NCBI GenBank assembly: GCA_010015655.1
Contig: ML976684.1
Location: 485,805 to 549,804, forward strand
Direction of reading: 5' to 3'
DNA: 64,000 nucleotides
Source: Bimuria novae-zelandiae CBS 107.79
Lineage: Eukaryota > Ascomycota > Dothideomycetes > Pleosporales > Didymosphaeriaceae
In this document: piece by piece, positions 1 to 11,373 of the stretch
Position numbering within the stretch: the stretch's first letter is position 1
Layout: each line of letters opens with the position of its first letter
Notes under the pieces: model-generated
What the model saw: the letters and a program-made list of their open reading frames with translations, nothing else
Told to the model about the DNA's origin: nothing
Database searches by the model: none
Program-made: the position numbers and the translations under genes

Positions 1-3000
1 GGTTGTACAGGGACCGGTGTGATTAGTAGTAAATTTGAGTCGAGCTTTGAAACGGTCAAAATATCGTCCACGATAGATTTCTGATGCTGAACACAGAGCG
101 CAATGTTGTTGGCGGCGTCGATGCACTCCTCAACCAATTTAGCGTCCGAGTTTGCGAATGGGTGATTGGAAAGCGACTCGCGAATATCGTCGGCACAGAT
201 CAAGATCGCGCTCAAGGGATTGCGCATCTCGTGAGACGTTATGTCGATGAATCTAGAGAAGTACCAAGTCAGCTAAGCTGGATCAAATCCGCGTTGTCTT
301 CGTCTTATGCGTGAACTCGGAGTGGAAAATACGCCCGCTGTACAGAAAATGCGCGGCACACATAAGCGCTACTTACTCATTTTGCTGTCGCTTCGTCTCC
401 TCTGCTTCCCTCAGTTGTTGATCCTGTAGAGCCTGTGCCCATTTGCGATGCGAAATGTCAGCAAGGCTACCCATGACAGACTTGATCTTTCCGTCTGCAC
501 CAATCTCGGGCTGAGAAGTAGAAAGCACCCAGTACTCGATCGGGTCGCCCGCGAGATCTCGCGGTACGACGTTAGCGTGCGTAAGACGTAATTCCTCTTG
601 TCTCGGTTTGGAGTCCTTCATCATCTTATTCCACATTGTCTCTGCTCTTCTTCGACTTTCTTGGTCCATTAGGTTTAGGAATGCAAATTGGCTGTCATCG
701 TATCTTTCATGTCCAGTCATCTCATAGTAACGTTCGTTAGCTTCGAGTAGTACTCCGTCAGGACCAAACAGATACATGCCCAGTGGAGACAGCTCAGTCA
801 TACGTCGCATTCGGCTTGCTTGGAGTGCAAGTTGCTCGCTTAGTTGCGCCCTCTGTAATGTTGCGACCTCTGCTGCATTCCTATTCTTTCGAACCTCCTC
901 TTCGAAGAGCAAGAAAGACGCGAGTGAGCTCGATAAATGCCGATTGAGCATGTAGACGAAGGCCTTGTATTCTTCATCGTATGCTCTCCGCGGGTTGATA
1001 CCAAGCAGTAGGAAAGCACATACATTGTCGCTGTTGGTCGGGTGCACAGGTATCATGATAGCCTCTTTGTAAGGATCTCCGTAACCCCGACATTCAATAC
1101 CCTCAGTCAACTCATCCGGCAAGCTTCCATTTCGTCTGTGCAATATCGTGGGTTCGCGAGTTCGCATTGCTTCACGGAAAGCTGGAACGAAACCTTCTTT
1201 TGAGCGCTTCAGATCAAGCTGTAAATCGGATAGGCTTCAAGTCAGTGAATGTCCTAAAAGAGTGGGCGACGACCTAGGTGTATGGTTTTGCTGCACAAGC
1301 GAAGGATATTTCCTCTTTCCTTTGCAGGGAAAAAATATCCACTTTATGGCTGGTAGACTTACCTTTGGCGGTGAAGCGGGGTGGCCGTTGGGGATACCAA
1401 CAGCACCTTCCAAGACACATGACCGACCGGACATGGAACTACCGGACGAATGAGAGGCGGCATCTGTGTCATCCAAATCGGAGATTGAGTACACTTCCCA
1501 CAGTTAGTGAGCATAATGAGTGAACGAATGATGCGATAATGCTAATGTGGTAAAAGATTTCACGCCGCCGGGACGCATATTCCTGAGAGATTGTTCCCCC
1601 CGGCGTGGACCTGCGTCTCTTGAGCATTGGTGCGGTGTGTACTTACATAAGGCAAAGGGAACATCGTATGGGTTATTTTGGAGCCCTTCTATGAGGCCTT
1701 GCCAGAACATTTTTATCGTTCTTGTTTCAGCTATCTTCTCCCCAATTTGTCGCAAGGTCTGGAGCCGGCGGTGGCTTATCGTTTGATACGTCGTCTCAAA
1801 TGGGGCATTGTAGAAACCGAGAACTACGATCGTGATAACCGTTAGTCACGGCTGAAATGAATGAACAAAATCGGAGCGGGTGAACAATTCCCGAAACCTC
1901 CTTATTTTAGTCCACTAAGACAGCTGAATTTGTCATGCATTCGGATGTTAACGTACTTCGTTGTGTACCGCCATACATGGGTGTGAAGGACCAAGAGAAA
2001 AACGTCTCTTCGAGATATCCGTATCTATGGATGGGTAGATAGTCGTTCTCCTTGCGGACGCTTTGTCCGGTTCGAGCGCATTCTCGAAATATTGGAGCTA
2101 AGCCATTCCAGGTCTCACTGAAAGGCCCAGAGAAGCCGGTGCCCATTAGCTCTGGATGCTTGTTGCCAGCGACCTCGTTTTTATAAGCTTCGTTGTAAAG
2201 CATGGTCAGTTCTTCGCCCCAAAATAGCGAAGCTGGATGAGGGTTTCTCATGAGCAAATTTGCGATCTCGCGGAACTGCAAAGACCAGGTTTTCATGGGT
2301 CCTAAAGGGGTAGCGCTCCAGTCCACACTACGGGCAAAGATCATGTGTTCGGTCAATTGACCTTGCGGATTCGCGACTGTCCAGTCAGGTACCCCATTTG
2401 CCGGCGTCGCCAGTGGAATAGATGCTCCGCTTCTAGATGTTTCGTTGGAAGTGTCTCTTGATGTAGTCGGATTTGACACGCGCCCGTGCCTAGTCTCAGG
2501 GTAGGTAGGCGTAAATGACACTCTTCTAAAATCGAGTTCGGCTTCGGTCTCGAGAGTTGCGCGCGGTGGTTCTTTCGCTATAACAGTAGCCATGGGTTCA
2601 TCGACAGACCGCAAGGGTTGCTCGGTCGGATCCTTTGGGGCGTCCCCTATCAAAGTTGCCTCACTGTGTGGCCCCAGACCAAACAGCTCGGGCTCAGGAT
2701 TGCGAGCAACGTTATGCCATTGCATTCCAGAAATAAGTCTCCAACGCTGTCGAGCAGTTGAGCCCGTCCAGAGCAGGCCCTCGTAAAGAAAGGTCTGAGG
2801 GAAGACATCGCGGGAATCATCAAATTTGCTTACACTCGTAGCCCAGGACCTGAATCGGTTGAACAATGTCTGATCGGATGCCGTGACACCAAACACCGTA
2901 TTCGAGCTTGTGATTCTATCCAGCAGTCTGTCGTGCAAGCGTAGAGCCGCATTGCAGAAGATCGGCCGAACACGTTGCTTGTTGTGCCCATAATCAAGAA

Positions 3001-3184
3001 GATCCGAGTCCAAGTCGAGCACAAACGTGGGTCGCGGATCCTGGTCAAGAATCTCTTGGAAACTTACTACGCTCAACTCCTGTAAAGCCTCCTGGTTGTG
3101 GTCGTAGTCGTCTTCGGGATCGTCCGCCGATTCGGCAGACGGTGCAGCGTACGGCTGCACCAACGGCAACGGCTGCTCCGCCAT
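1..3184 (-). CDS. Fungal sensor histidine kinase (PAS-GAF-PAS-HisKA), 3' part beyond the window
   Basis: A sensor kinase for two-component phosphorelay, probably a hybrid kinase acting through an Hpt protein. Five exons fit in phase: 3184-1957, 1823-1647, 1493-1363, 1218-377, and 252 to the left edge, about 876 residues so far. The N-terminal exon holds a PAS-like module of the fungal type (WSATPLGPMKTW, LFWGEELTMLYNEAY). A GAF-like region spans exons 2-4 (RRLQTLRQIGEKIAETRT onward). A second PAS follows (MTELSPLGMYLF to GSLADISHRK) and leads through a coiled stretch into the H-box DITSHEMRNPLSA, whose phospho-accepting His is encoded at 231-233. The ATPase and any receiver domain lie outside the window, so hybrid status is inferred from family habit. 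The signal it senses is unknown. Confidence 0.88.
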
Positions 3185-3666
3185 TTGGGCGGTGGTGTGG
3201 GTTGCTCAGTTCGCAGGATCGTTTGCATGGGCATATTTCCTTGGGACGTCATTTGTCGTTAATGCCTGCCGAGTTCAGCGCACGTGTTCCGCCGCACCTT
3301 CCATTCCGGGGGATACAAGACTACACGCAATCGATTGTGACACAAATGATGCGGAGGCTACATGGTGTGCTATAGTTTTGCTGCTCCCCACAGCCAGACA
3401 ACATTGTCTAGTTTAAAGTTGCTGTTCGAAATCTCTCAGCGGTCTATTGGGCGGTGTTACTCGTGTTTCGCTCTCTAGTTCGGCTTAATCTGCCCTTGCA
3501 AGTGGGGTTGTCGAAGCGAACCCTATCAAAATCTGTTGTACAGTCAATGCAGAGCGCCAACGAATCTGTGTCATCGATTTTTGGCGAGTATTCGTCGCCT
3601 AGCTGTAGTTTTGCCTTGAATATATCTATTCAATTATTGAAAAAAATTTCATCAACAACCAATCAC
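3185..3666. other. Gene-free upstream region of the histidine kinase
   Basis: I see no convincing gene between the kinase start and the tRNA-like locus. The short open frames here have no family signature. The stretch probably holds the kinase promoter. Confidence 0.5.
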
Positions 3667-3861
3667 GGTCTTATGGTGTAAGTGTCTACCAGACGCACAT
3701 GACAAGGCCACATGGCTAATTCCATCACAGCTAGAGGTGTAAGTTAGATAGCCATACAAGCATACACATGATCCTAATAGAAACTCAGATGATTCTCGCT
3801 TAGGGCGCCAAGTCCTGGGCACATTTGCGAGAGGCCCCGCGTTCGAATCGCGGTAAGACCC
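3667..3861 (+). tRNA. tRNA-Pro(AGG)-like locus, interrupted in the D-arm
   Basis: The 3' part is a clear tRNA-Pro. The anticodon arm TCTCGC/GCGAGA (3794-3799 / 3827-3832) has loop TTAGGG followed by a canonical nuclear intron of about 20 nt (3806-3825). The T-arm is CCGCG-TTCGAAT-CGCGG (3837-3853), and the acceptor strand TAAGACC (3854-3860) is followed by a T9 Pol III terminator. The perfect partner GGTCTTA lies at 3667-3673, followed by TGGTGTAAGTG, which fits the A-box consensus, but this is about 104 nt too far upstream. A correctly spaced alternative 5' end at 3770 (GATCCTA) pairs at only 5 of 7 positions and has no recognisable D-arm. It is either a tRNA gene split by an insertion in the D-loop or a pseudogene. 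Confidence 0.6.
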
Positions 3862-3864
3862 GTC

Positions 3865-3873
3865 TTTTTTTTT
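3865..3873 (+). terminator. Pol III terminator (T9)
   Basis: Nine consecutive T residues directly after the tRNA-Pro-like acceptor stem, as expected for RNA polymerase III termination. Confidence 0.7.
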
Positions 3874-4411
3874 GCCGCCTTTTCAGAATCTCTTGTGCGT
3901 GGCTACTTTCTTTTTATATAGGTTGGCAACAATATCTCGCGTGTATGAAGGGTTAGTTCTCGTCTTGGCCGCAAAGTTTAGACCGCTGTAGTCTTTGTGC
4001 ATTACAAAGTGTTCAATCAAGTCAAATGCCGGCAAAATGCAGAGCGCTCTACTGGCGGGTTTCATGGAGGCCTGGGTTGCATTACAAAGTGCTTAGAGTT
4101 ACACCACGATGAAAGCGCAATTAAGAAATGTGCACTCATAATTCGTGGCGGTTTCCGGAGACGGCGTTTTTCTAACAGAAGGCACGCTCGCCCAGTAGAT
4201 AGCAAAAATAGTTCTTCAGTATCTTACGCTGTCTTTTCTGATGTTTGCGTTGTCAGCGATACGTTCTTTGCTCCCCTGTTGGGCTTAGAGCAGGAGCCGC
4301 CCAATCAATCTCCACATGGCGGCCGCGGCTTCCGTCCTACACCAGCGAAACTTTGTAACTCGCCCAACGGCATCGGGCTTTTATTCTGCACACTACATCC
4401 GCGCAGCTAGC
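3874..4411. other. Gene-free stretch between the tRNA-like locus and the ceramidase gene
   Basis: No coding signal supported. It contains a direct repeat of the phrase CATTACAAAGTG (near 3999 and 4079) and the ceramidase 5' leader. An in-frame upstream ATG near 4316 would add about 32 residues to the ceramidase, but family comparison favours the start at 4412. Confidence 0.4.
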
Positions 4412-5591
4412 ATGTCCTGGCCCTACGCAGAGAGTCCTGGGCACGGTGCTTGGGGCACGCCAAGCTCGAACCACAAGTCAGTCGGGTACCCCTTTCGTGT
4501 AAACATCTGCTAACCGGGCCAAGCTTTTGCGAGGAGGTACACGTTTGCAGCCTCAATGGAAAGAATCGTCTGCTGACTGTTGTTGGAGGACTACGTGATC
4601 ACGCACTATGTCGCCGAGTTCGTGAACACGCTCACAAATTTGACTTATGGTACGCCTGCGACGTGTACCTTGTAGAGGCAAGACTGATCTATTTAGTGAT
4701 CTACGGCATAAACGGCCTTCGAAGAGTCGGGCCTCGCAAAGATGGTGGGTTGTTCTCGACTTTGGCGTTCCCTTACTGGGGTCTCATCGGCGTCGGTGTG
4801 CTCTCAGCCTGGTTCCATGCCACATTGAATTATCACAGTCAAATGGGTACGCTAACATCCACTCTCATTTATTCATTTGGGTTTTTCTTCGTCCCGAGGA
4901 GAACGGCATTAACAATGTCAGGCGACGATCTTTCCATGTTTCTCGCCGTAGGAGCACTCCTCCACCAGCTCCAAACCTTCAACAAATCTCCATCCGCTCG
5001 TCGAACCATCACCTTCGTCATCCTGGGCGTGCTGATCCCGGTTTCCATCTACCACTGCTGGGCTGACGAAATCTACGTCCACCAGATCACGTTCGCCACC
5101 ATGATTATCCTATGTGGTCGAAAGACCCGCCACCTCGTCCGCGAACGCATCCCCAGCGCTGAGCAAAGGAGTCGACTGCTCAGTCTGGCGAATTCTGGCT
5201 TGGGTGAGTCTATCGCGTTGCATTTTCGAAAGGGGTGCTAACGTTAGGAAGGGGCTGGGCTGTTTGGGTATTTCCTGTGGAACATTGACGTGCACCTCTG
5301 CGACTATGTTACGAGCCTGAAGCGTACGATTGGCATGCCGTGGTCGTTTTTATTTGAGCTGCACGGGTAAGTGCTACCTGTCATGCCGCTCCCAACGCCT
5401 GCTAACAATATACTTTTAGATGGTGGCACATCTTGACGGGCATCGGATCGTACGTAGGTATCGCAGTCGTGGAGTACATCGTCACAGTGGAAGATGGAAA
5501 GACGCATAGAATCGAGGATGGTTTTGTTTGGCCCGTTAACACTGTCCTTCGGGACCTTGAAAGCGCGTCATCGGGAAAGAAGACACAGTAG
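4412..5591 (+). CDS. Alkaline ceramidase (CREST superfamily)
   Basis: Hydrolyses ceramide (phytoceramide or dihydroceramide) to a sphingoid base and fatty acid in the ER/Golgi membrane. Seven exons join in phase: 4412-4476, 4524-4536, 4589-4649, 4697-4846, 4922-5203, 5252-5366, 5420-5591, giving 285 aa, the normal family length. Exon 2 is only 13 nt. Diagnostic pieces are FCEEDYVITHYVAEFVNTLTN at the N-terminus, the FHATLNYHSQM...DDLSM block with metal-binding His and Asp, HCWADEIYVH, and the C-terminal HGWWHILTGIGSY with the last two metal-site histidines. It is multi-spanning throughout. The start was chosen because the preceding residues (WPYAESPGHGAWG) are the usual N-terminal opening. 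A sphingolipid-synthesis gene, 3-ketodihydrosphingosine reductase, lies 46 kb away in the same window, with no sign of linkage. Confidence 0.93.
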
Positions 5592-6277
5592 GGCAGAGAA
5601 CAACCTTTCCTGAAGAGAATTGCCTCATCCAGAGGTGTCGCGATCAAAGCATCGTATCGTTTAGCAAATACCGAACGCCTTACTCATAGTCATAGGAGTT
5701 AGTGTAGATAGCAGCCTCACAATACATTAAGAAGTTCAAGCCGTCTCTTAACTCCGTCCCAGCCAACTTCCGGTTCCGTCAGCTTATACACTCCTTTGGC
5801 CAAGAACAGTCGCCTATCGGACTAGAGCTTTAATCTGCTGTACCACTCACCCGTGAGATTACGTGTTCCAGTGCACCCTTAAAACACCGAGACCGAATTG
5901 CCATAGAGGCTCTCAGGCGAGTGGTGAGGGCATGGCATTAGCGCGGGGTTCCTCAGAGCTAACAGCGGGGCGAGGCTTAAAGCTCGCTTTGTTGACGTAA
6001 AGGTAGAGAACGCGAACGAATCGCGAGACAGATGCCGACCAGGTAAAAAGTACGTCGTGGGATATATAAAGCGAGAGTGTATCAGAGAAGTTTCTTCTTT
6101 CCATCTCAAGGTCAGACAGCTTCCATCACGCTACATTCAAACACAGCTGCAACACCGTATCAGGACCACTGTGAGTTGCCCAGGATAGGCAGGACGACGG
6201 TCAAGTGTACTGACTTCAGACTTCAGACTACATCTACCCAGCCAATCTCGCAAAATCCCCCAATCTACCCAGCCACC
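5592..6277. other. Intergenic region and leader of the aldo/keto reductase
   Basis: No gene seen. The downstream half holds a TATA box and a roughly 200-nt 5' leader for the reductase. Confidence 0.5.
6063..6070 (+). promoter_or_regulatory. TATA box for the aldo/keto reductase
   Basis: A perfect TATATAAA about 210 nt before the reductase ATG, followed at typical distance by CT-rich DNA suited to transcription start. Confidence 0.55.
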
Positions 6278-7405
6278 ATGGTCAAGCTCCTCGGCAAAGA
6301 AGTCGGCCAGGTCGGCTACGGCCTCATGGGTATGTACACTTCCCTCTACCCCCAAACCATCACAACTTCTCTAACCCTCCCCAGGCCTAACATGGCGCGC
6401 CGACCCCCCACCGCAAGACCAAGCCTTCGCCGCCATGCGCGCCGCCCTCCAAAACGGCGCCACCTTCTGGAACGGCGGCGAACTCTACGGTACGCCCTCG
6501 CGCAACTCCCTCCAGCTCCTCGCCGAATACTTCACCGCACACCCCTCCAATGCGGACAAAGTCGTGCTCTCCATAAAAGGCGGATGCATCCCAGGCACCA
6601 TGGCGCAAACCGACGGCTCGCCTGCAAACGTAAGGAGGAGTATCGACGAGTGCCTGCGCGTGCTCGACGGCAGGAAGTTCCTCGATCTGTTTGAGGTCGC
6701 GCGGATTGATCCGAAGGTACCGGCTGAAGAGTCCATTGGCGTGATTGCCGAGTATGTGAAGGCGGGCAAGGTCGGGGGGATTAGTCTGAGCGAGGTGAAT
6801 GCGAACACGATCCGGAAGATCCACGCTATACACCCGATTTCGGCCGTCGAAGTCGAGTTCTCACTATGGAGCACGGATATCCTGGAGAACGGGGTAGCGA
6901 AGACGTGCGGGGAGCTGGGGATCCCAATTGTTGCGTACTCGCCGCTTGGGCGTGGGTTCTTGGTATGCATATCCCCCTCCCTGTCTTCCTTTTCTATACC
7001 CATGGATGTGCGGGCGTCGATGTGCTAACGGGAAAACAGACGGGTCAGTTCCAGAAATTCGAAGATATACCCGAGACCTCGATGCTGCGGCACATGCCGC
7101 GCTTCCAGCCCGACGTGTTCGACGAGAACATCAAGCTGCTGCGCGAGGTCGAGAAGATTGCGAAGCAGAAGAACGCGACGCCGGGACAGGTTGCGCTCGG
7201 CTGGGTCATCGCGCACAGCGGGAAGAACGGGTACGCCGAGATCCTGCCCATTCCGGGAGCCACGACGGAGGCAAGGGTCAAGGAGAATACTGCGCCGCTG
7301 AAGCTGAGCGACGACGATATGGCGGTGATATCGGATATCTTGAAGAAGTTTCCTGTGCAGGGTCATCGGTATCCTGAGGCTCTGCGGGGACATCTAGAAC
7401 AATAG
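6278..7405 (+). CDS. plr1: Aldo/keto reductase, pyridoxal reductase type
   Basis: Probably reduces pyridoxal to pyridoxine with NADPH in vitamin B6 salvage, as S. pombe Plr1 does. Three exons (6278-6329, 6385-6962, 7040-7405) give 331 aa. The start sits in a strong Kozak context (GCCACCATGG). A TIM-barrel AKR pattern is visible: VGYGLMGLTWR near the N-terminus, FWNGGELYG with the catalytic Tyr, VVLSIKGG with the catalytic Lys, VEVEFSLWS, and IVAYSPLGRGFLTGQ, followed by the cofactor-binding end ILPIPGATTEARVKEN. The region before the catalytic Tyr reads NGGELYG instead of the common DTAxxYG, which is the B6-reductase style. The substrate is inferred from family resemblance. Confidence 0.87.
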
Positions 7406-7624
7406 AGCAATACCGCACCAGGAGAAGAGTCCAAGGACACCGTGTTACTCCGGAGTGGCGAAATATGCGAAAGCTGTAATCTCTCTTTGATTGAGTCCTG
7501 CAAGCTGCAAACGGAGTGGAAGTCATCTTAAAGCAAATGTTTAACTGTGTACACTCAACAATAGGGTATCCTTGCTGTCATCCATAGTCCTAAAAATGTC
7601 AAATACAATCCATACCTCCCAAGC

Positions 7625-8905
7625 TCATGACGTTGGTACTGGCATGTCTCCCGCCTGATCTGCCCTGTCTCCCTCGTCGTATTGACTGCGCAGCCACCCC
7701 TCCTCGCGCCACCAAGGTATCGTCCCGGCCTTGGGCTGGATCTGTAGCTTTTTCGAGGGGACAACATCTGCTTCCAGTTGTGCGAGGTAGTCGGGCCCGT
7801 CCGTCTCTCCAGCTTCAAGACGCCTGCGCTTGCCACTCTCGAGCTCGGCTTCCATGACATTCTCCACGAGCAGCTCCTTGGCAGCCCACTCGTCCTTTCG
7901 CTGTTTCTCGAGCGCCTCAGCCTCGGCGCGGAGCTTCTCTCCATCTTGAGTCGCCCAGTGCAGCTGCCGCCGAAGCAGGCGGAACAACTGGTCCGCTGGC
8001 AGGAGGAGCTCCCGCTCAGAAAAGTTCATGTCTGGCGGGAACTCCACCTCGGTCTCGTTGGTCATCGGATTCTGTACGTATTGGATGTTGTCGGACAAGT
8101 GGTCGGGCTCATTGCTTGGAGGAGGGAGAGTTGCGCTGTTCGGCGCATGCGACGAAGGTGAACCCGGCGTAGAGCCTTTCTCGGTGGACCTCTTTTCTTC
8201 GCTGAGAACGAGCTTGACGCGCTGAAACTTATTCGAGGGGTTCGACGAGTGGTGTTTCGGGACGGGGTCCGAGGGCCGCAATGCTTCGGTCTCGTGGACC
8301 GTCCGCATGTGCTTAGCTAGCGCATCAGAGCGTGTGAACGACCGGTCGCATTCTGTTGAGGTTAGCTATATCTGAGAGCTGTGGCTTCAAATGAGGGGCG
8401 TACCCGGTAGAGTGCAGTAGAACGGCTTCTCTCGGGTATGGCTGCGCATGTGCGCCCGGAGCGCATAGCCACTGGCATGCGGTATCCCCTTGCGGTTGCA
8501 ATCGCTCCACTCGCAGCTGTACTTCTTCTGCCTCGTTCCGATGTGATCCTCGTGCAGGTGCTCTACTAGCCTGTCCATGTTCTCGAGGTCCCCCGTGTCG
8601 CAGCCGTCCCACTTGCATACCGAGACCTGGTCCTGGCCAAAGTCGTCTTCGGCGGACATGCCAGGATGATGCGGGGACGCGGGCACCGAGCCATCTGTGT
8701 CTTCTGAGAGCTCGCCAAGGTCGTCAAACGGCGGCATGTTGGAGGGCGGATCCGAGGGCGCGCGGGTCTGCAGACGCGGACGCTTGCTTGGGCGCGCAGC
8801 GGGTTCGTGGTCGGGCGTGTGTTCGACGCTGATGCGGCGACCTTTGACTTCATCCGGAAAGTCGTCGCTGGCGTAGTCGGAAAGATCCGAAGCGGGCGAA
8901 TCCAT
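7625..8905 (-). CDS. Three-finger C2H2 zinc-finger protein, INO80-subunit Iec1-like
   Basis: A nuclear DNA-binding protein of 409 aa in two exons (8905-8404 and 8352-7625). After an acidic, Ser/Pro-rich N-terminus with a basic patch (SKRPRLQ), three C2H2 fingers occupy roughly residues 97-121, 131-156 and 164-187. The second carries RKGIPHASGYALRAHMRSH and the third ECDRSFTRSDALAKHMRTVH; the TREKPF linker lies between them. The C-terminal half is charged and partly coiled coil (LLRRQLHWATQDGEKLRAEAEALEKQ). The long first finger with the HLHEDH ending and the ALAKHMRTVHETEALRPSDP continuation remind me of the fungal family containing S. pombe Iec1 (INO80 complex). That assignment is from memory and moderately sure; the finger annotation is certain. 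The intron interrupts the third finger. Confidence 0.8.
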
Positions 8906-9819
8906 TGTGGCGGCGACGGGGGTGTACGGGCTATGAACGGGCTGGGTGTTGAGAACACTGGACGCGTTGGGTCAGTCGGCACGGTAGCTCCAGGGTTGTC
9001 GGTCGCGCGCACAGACACGCCATTGGAGTGTCGAGAGCTCCACCGAACGCCTGACGAAGTTTCCTCACCCTCCACTGATCACCGAACAATTGACGCCGGC
9101 GTGAACAATACACGTTCTAGATCGCAGTAAATGACGCTGACTTACTGCGCAGAACTAGCACTCACTGTAAGTAGCACTTCGCACTCTTTCACGTCCCCTG
9201 ATGATTTATTCGAGTTCTGCAATTCCAACGGTAAGCCCTACGGCGAGCCGCATGCGGAGTACTCTTACACTACATACACTTGATCTGATACCTTTTCTCG
9301 AGCATTCAACATTGCTGCCTTGTGCTTTTTGCATTGCTGACTTTGAGAAGTAGCCTCCCATAAAATACTATCGCTCTCGATCCCATCGAAGCTGGTCACG
9401 CATAAGCCCTTACACACCTACCGCATCGCGTCAATCCGAGATCTGGGGCACGTAGTATCTTATGGAGGGCTTGTCTACATATTGGCTTCAGCTGGGTTCG
9501 CCGCCTGTGCAATTAGTATGCCGTGGGTCAATAGCACCAAAGCCACGAAGTCAACGTTCATGGGTAGTCTTCATTCAAAACAATTCATTATAATACAGAG
9601 GCCTATGGTTCAAGCGATGCCTCATTCTCAGTGCTAGGAACTTCATGATGTTTCCCGCCTTCAAAAGATATTCAAAAGATATCGCCCTTACGTCGGCGGC
9701 CACATCTGGCGCTCGCCGAGTCGTCACTTTTGCGTGCGACGACAATGTGCATGTCGCCTGCAGACGGATGGCCTGGTTCTTGCCGTAACAATATGCTTGA
9801 CGGGCTCCTGAATCGCCGT
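8906..9819. other. Intergenic, no gene seen
   Basis: About 0.9 kb between the zinc-finger gene (transcribed leftward) and the 3' end of the membrane-protein gene. No frame here has a family signature. It likely holds the zinc-finger promoter and the membrane-protein 3' UTR. Confidence 0.45.
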
Positions 9820-10507
9820 CTACCTGGCCTTCTTCTTTTCCGAGTGTGCCTGTGTGTTCTTGAAGGGGAAACCGCTTGTCCTCTTGTCTGCACCCGTCTT
9901 GCGACTGATCCTGCCATCACTACTCGCGAATAGGATGCACCACATTGCAACAGAAAAGAGGAAGCCGCTGCCAATCGCGCCGAGCGCGAAGGAGAAGACA
10001 CCGACTTCGGTCCACATAGCGTAGCCGTAAAAGCCGAGGATGGCGTGGAAGAATGCGGTGATGGTAAGCGTGGGAAGGGCATAGGGTGCTTTAGGATCTT
10101 CCGCTGAAGTTGTTGCTCCTGGAAGCTGTCAGCTGCTGTTGCTAGTAACATCGCGGTGCAATAGTACCTTCCGAAAGTCGACTGCTTAATGGAACAGAGC
10201 CCGTCAAGAGAACGTTGAGTACGCCTATGGTAAGAAGGGCAAATCCGAGAGATCGTGAGAAGTAGACCTCGAGAGCTTTGGAACGGGTTAGTAGGAGCTG
10301 CAAGACGCTCGTGTAGGAGCAGACGTACTCGTCCCCTCTCGAACTTCTGGCGAAAGGAGCGCCACGATCATGGTCGGCGAGGCGATCATAGGAGCAGCTT
10401 GAAGCGCCATCCAGGCCGCTGTTCCATAGCTGTAAAAGTAGTAAACCTATGCGACGCGACTGTCAGCGATCTCGTCATCCTTTGGCATTGCGGCGCCTTA
10501 CATCCAT
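9820..10507 (-). CDS. Conserved fungal four-pass membrane protein, function unknown
   Basis: A small integral membrane protein of 176 aa, conserved in filamentous ascomycetes as far as I recall but without an assigned role. Four exons fit in phase: 10507-10502 (only ATGGAT), 10446-10329, 10275-10168 and 10118-9820. Hydrophobic segments are seen at YYFYSYGTAAWMALQAAPMI, LGFALLTIGVLNVLLTGSVP, TLTITAFFHAILGFYGYA and FALGAIGSGFLFSVAMWCIL, followed by a basic tail (SKKKAR-like, rich in Lys) that should face the cytosol. The tiny first exon is the weak point; the remaining exons read coherently. No neighbour suggests its job. Confidence 0.72.
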
Positions 10508-11373
10508 ATTTACGTCGGTACTTGGCCACACGAGGATTTCTGGGGTTGTGTTGAGATTTGAGGTCAATTGAATGGTAGGGAGGCGTGGCAGGGTCGAGAA
10601 GTGTGAGATTTAAAAGACGTCTGCGAGGTGCCTCAGCTTGAGCAAACACATACGTCATGCGGCCCATTTCGGCGGACACCTTAGAATACGCTTACCCTTC
10701 TAAGCGAGGGGTAAAAGCAAGGCGGGGATCGACTGTCGAATCGAGCCTCATCTCCCACGGAGTCCCACCAAGAGCCAAGGATGGCAACAAAGGAATGTGG
10801 TTGATATCGTGGTCTTTTCGCGTTTAGGCACAACCTCAATCCGCATCCATACAGACTTGGGTATCGACACATCAGAGAAGCAGCGTCGTGCTGGAGGTGG
10901 AAAGTGGCGCGCGCCACGGGTGGGAGATCATCCACGAAGGCTGGAAGATATATTAAGAGGATGGGGTATGTCGTTTTGGGCCATGCAATCTAAGGAAAAC
11001 CATACAATATCCATTATGGGTATGGCTGTAGTGGACAGTCTGACGAGCCCTGATCAGTGTTTTCGAGCATCGCGCTTACTGATTCCACGTTCAGCGCTCC
11101 TTGTATGCAGTTTCTCAAGGTCGGCTGTGTGAAGGACGAGCTCTCGCACGATTGTAAGTCACCGGTCACTGATCCATGTACCGTATACGATGTTTGTATA
11201 GATTCATTGATCTCAGGTTACCCATGACCACTGTCTACCGTCTCCCACGCCATCAATCCGCCCTAGAACATACGAGATTCGCCGGCCCTGGGAATAAGAC
11301 CATAAAGAAAGTCAATCGTCATTGGGTCGCCCGAGGTGCGAACTTAAGAGAAGGAACGTGCAACCCTCATGCC
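10508..11373. other. Intergenic, no gene seen
   Basis: Marks the left border of the gene-sparse block. Short frames on both strands lack any recognisable motif. Confidence 0.4.

Noticed and set aside
4316..4411. Upstream in-frame ATG for the ceramidase
   Set aside because: The added residues have no family similarity and the ATG at 4412 matches the usual N-terminus.
6077..6694. Long plus-strand frame before and across the aldo/keto reductase start
   Set aside because: It begins without an ATG in the 5' leader and crosses the first intron in the wrong frame.
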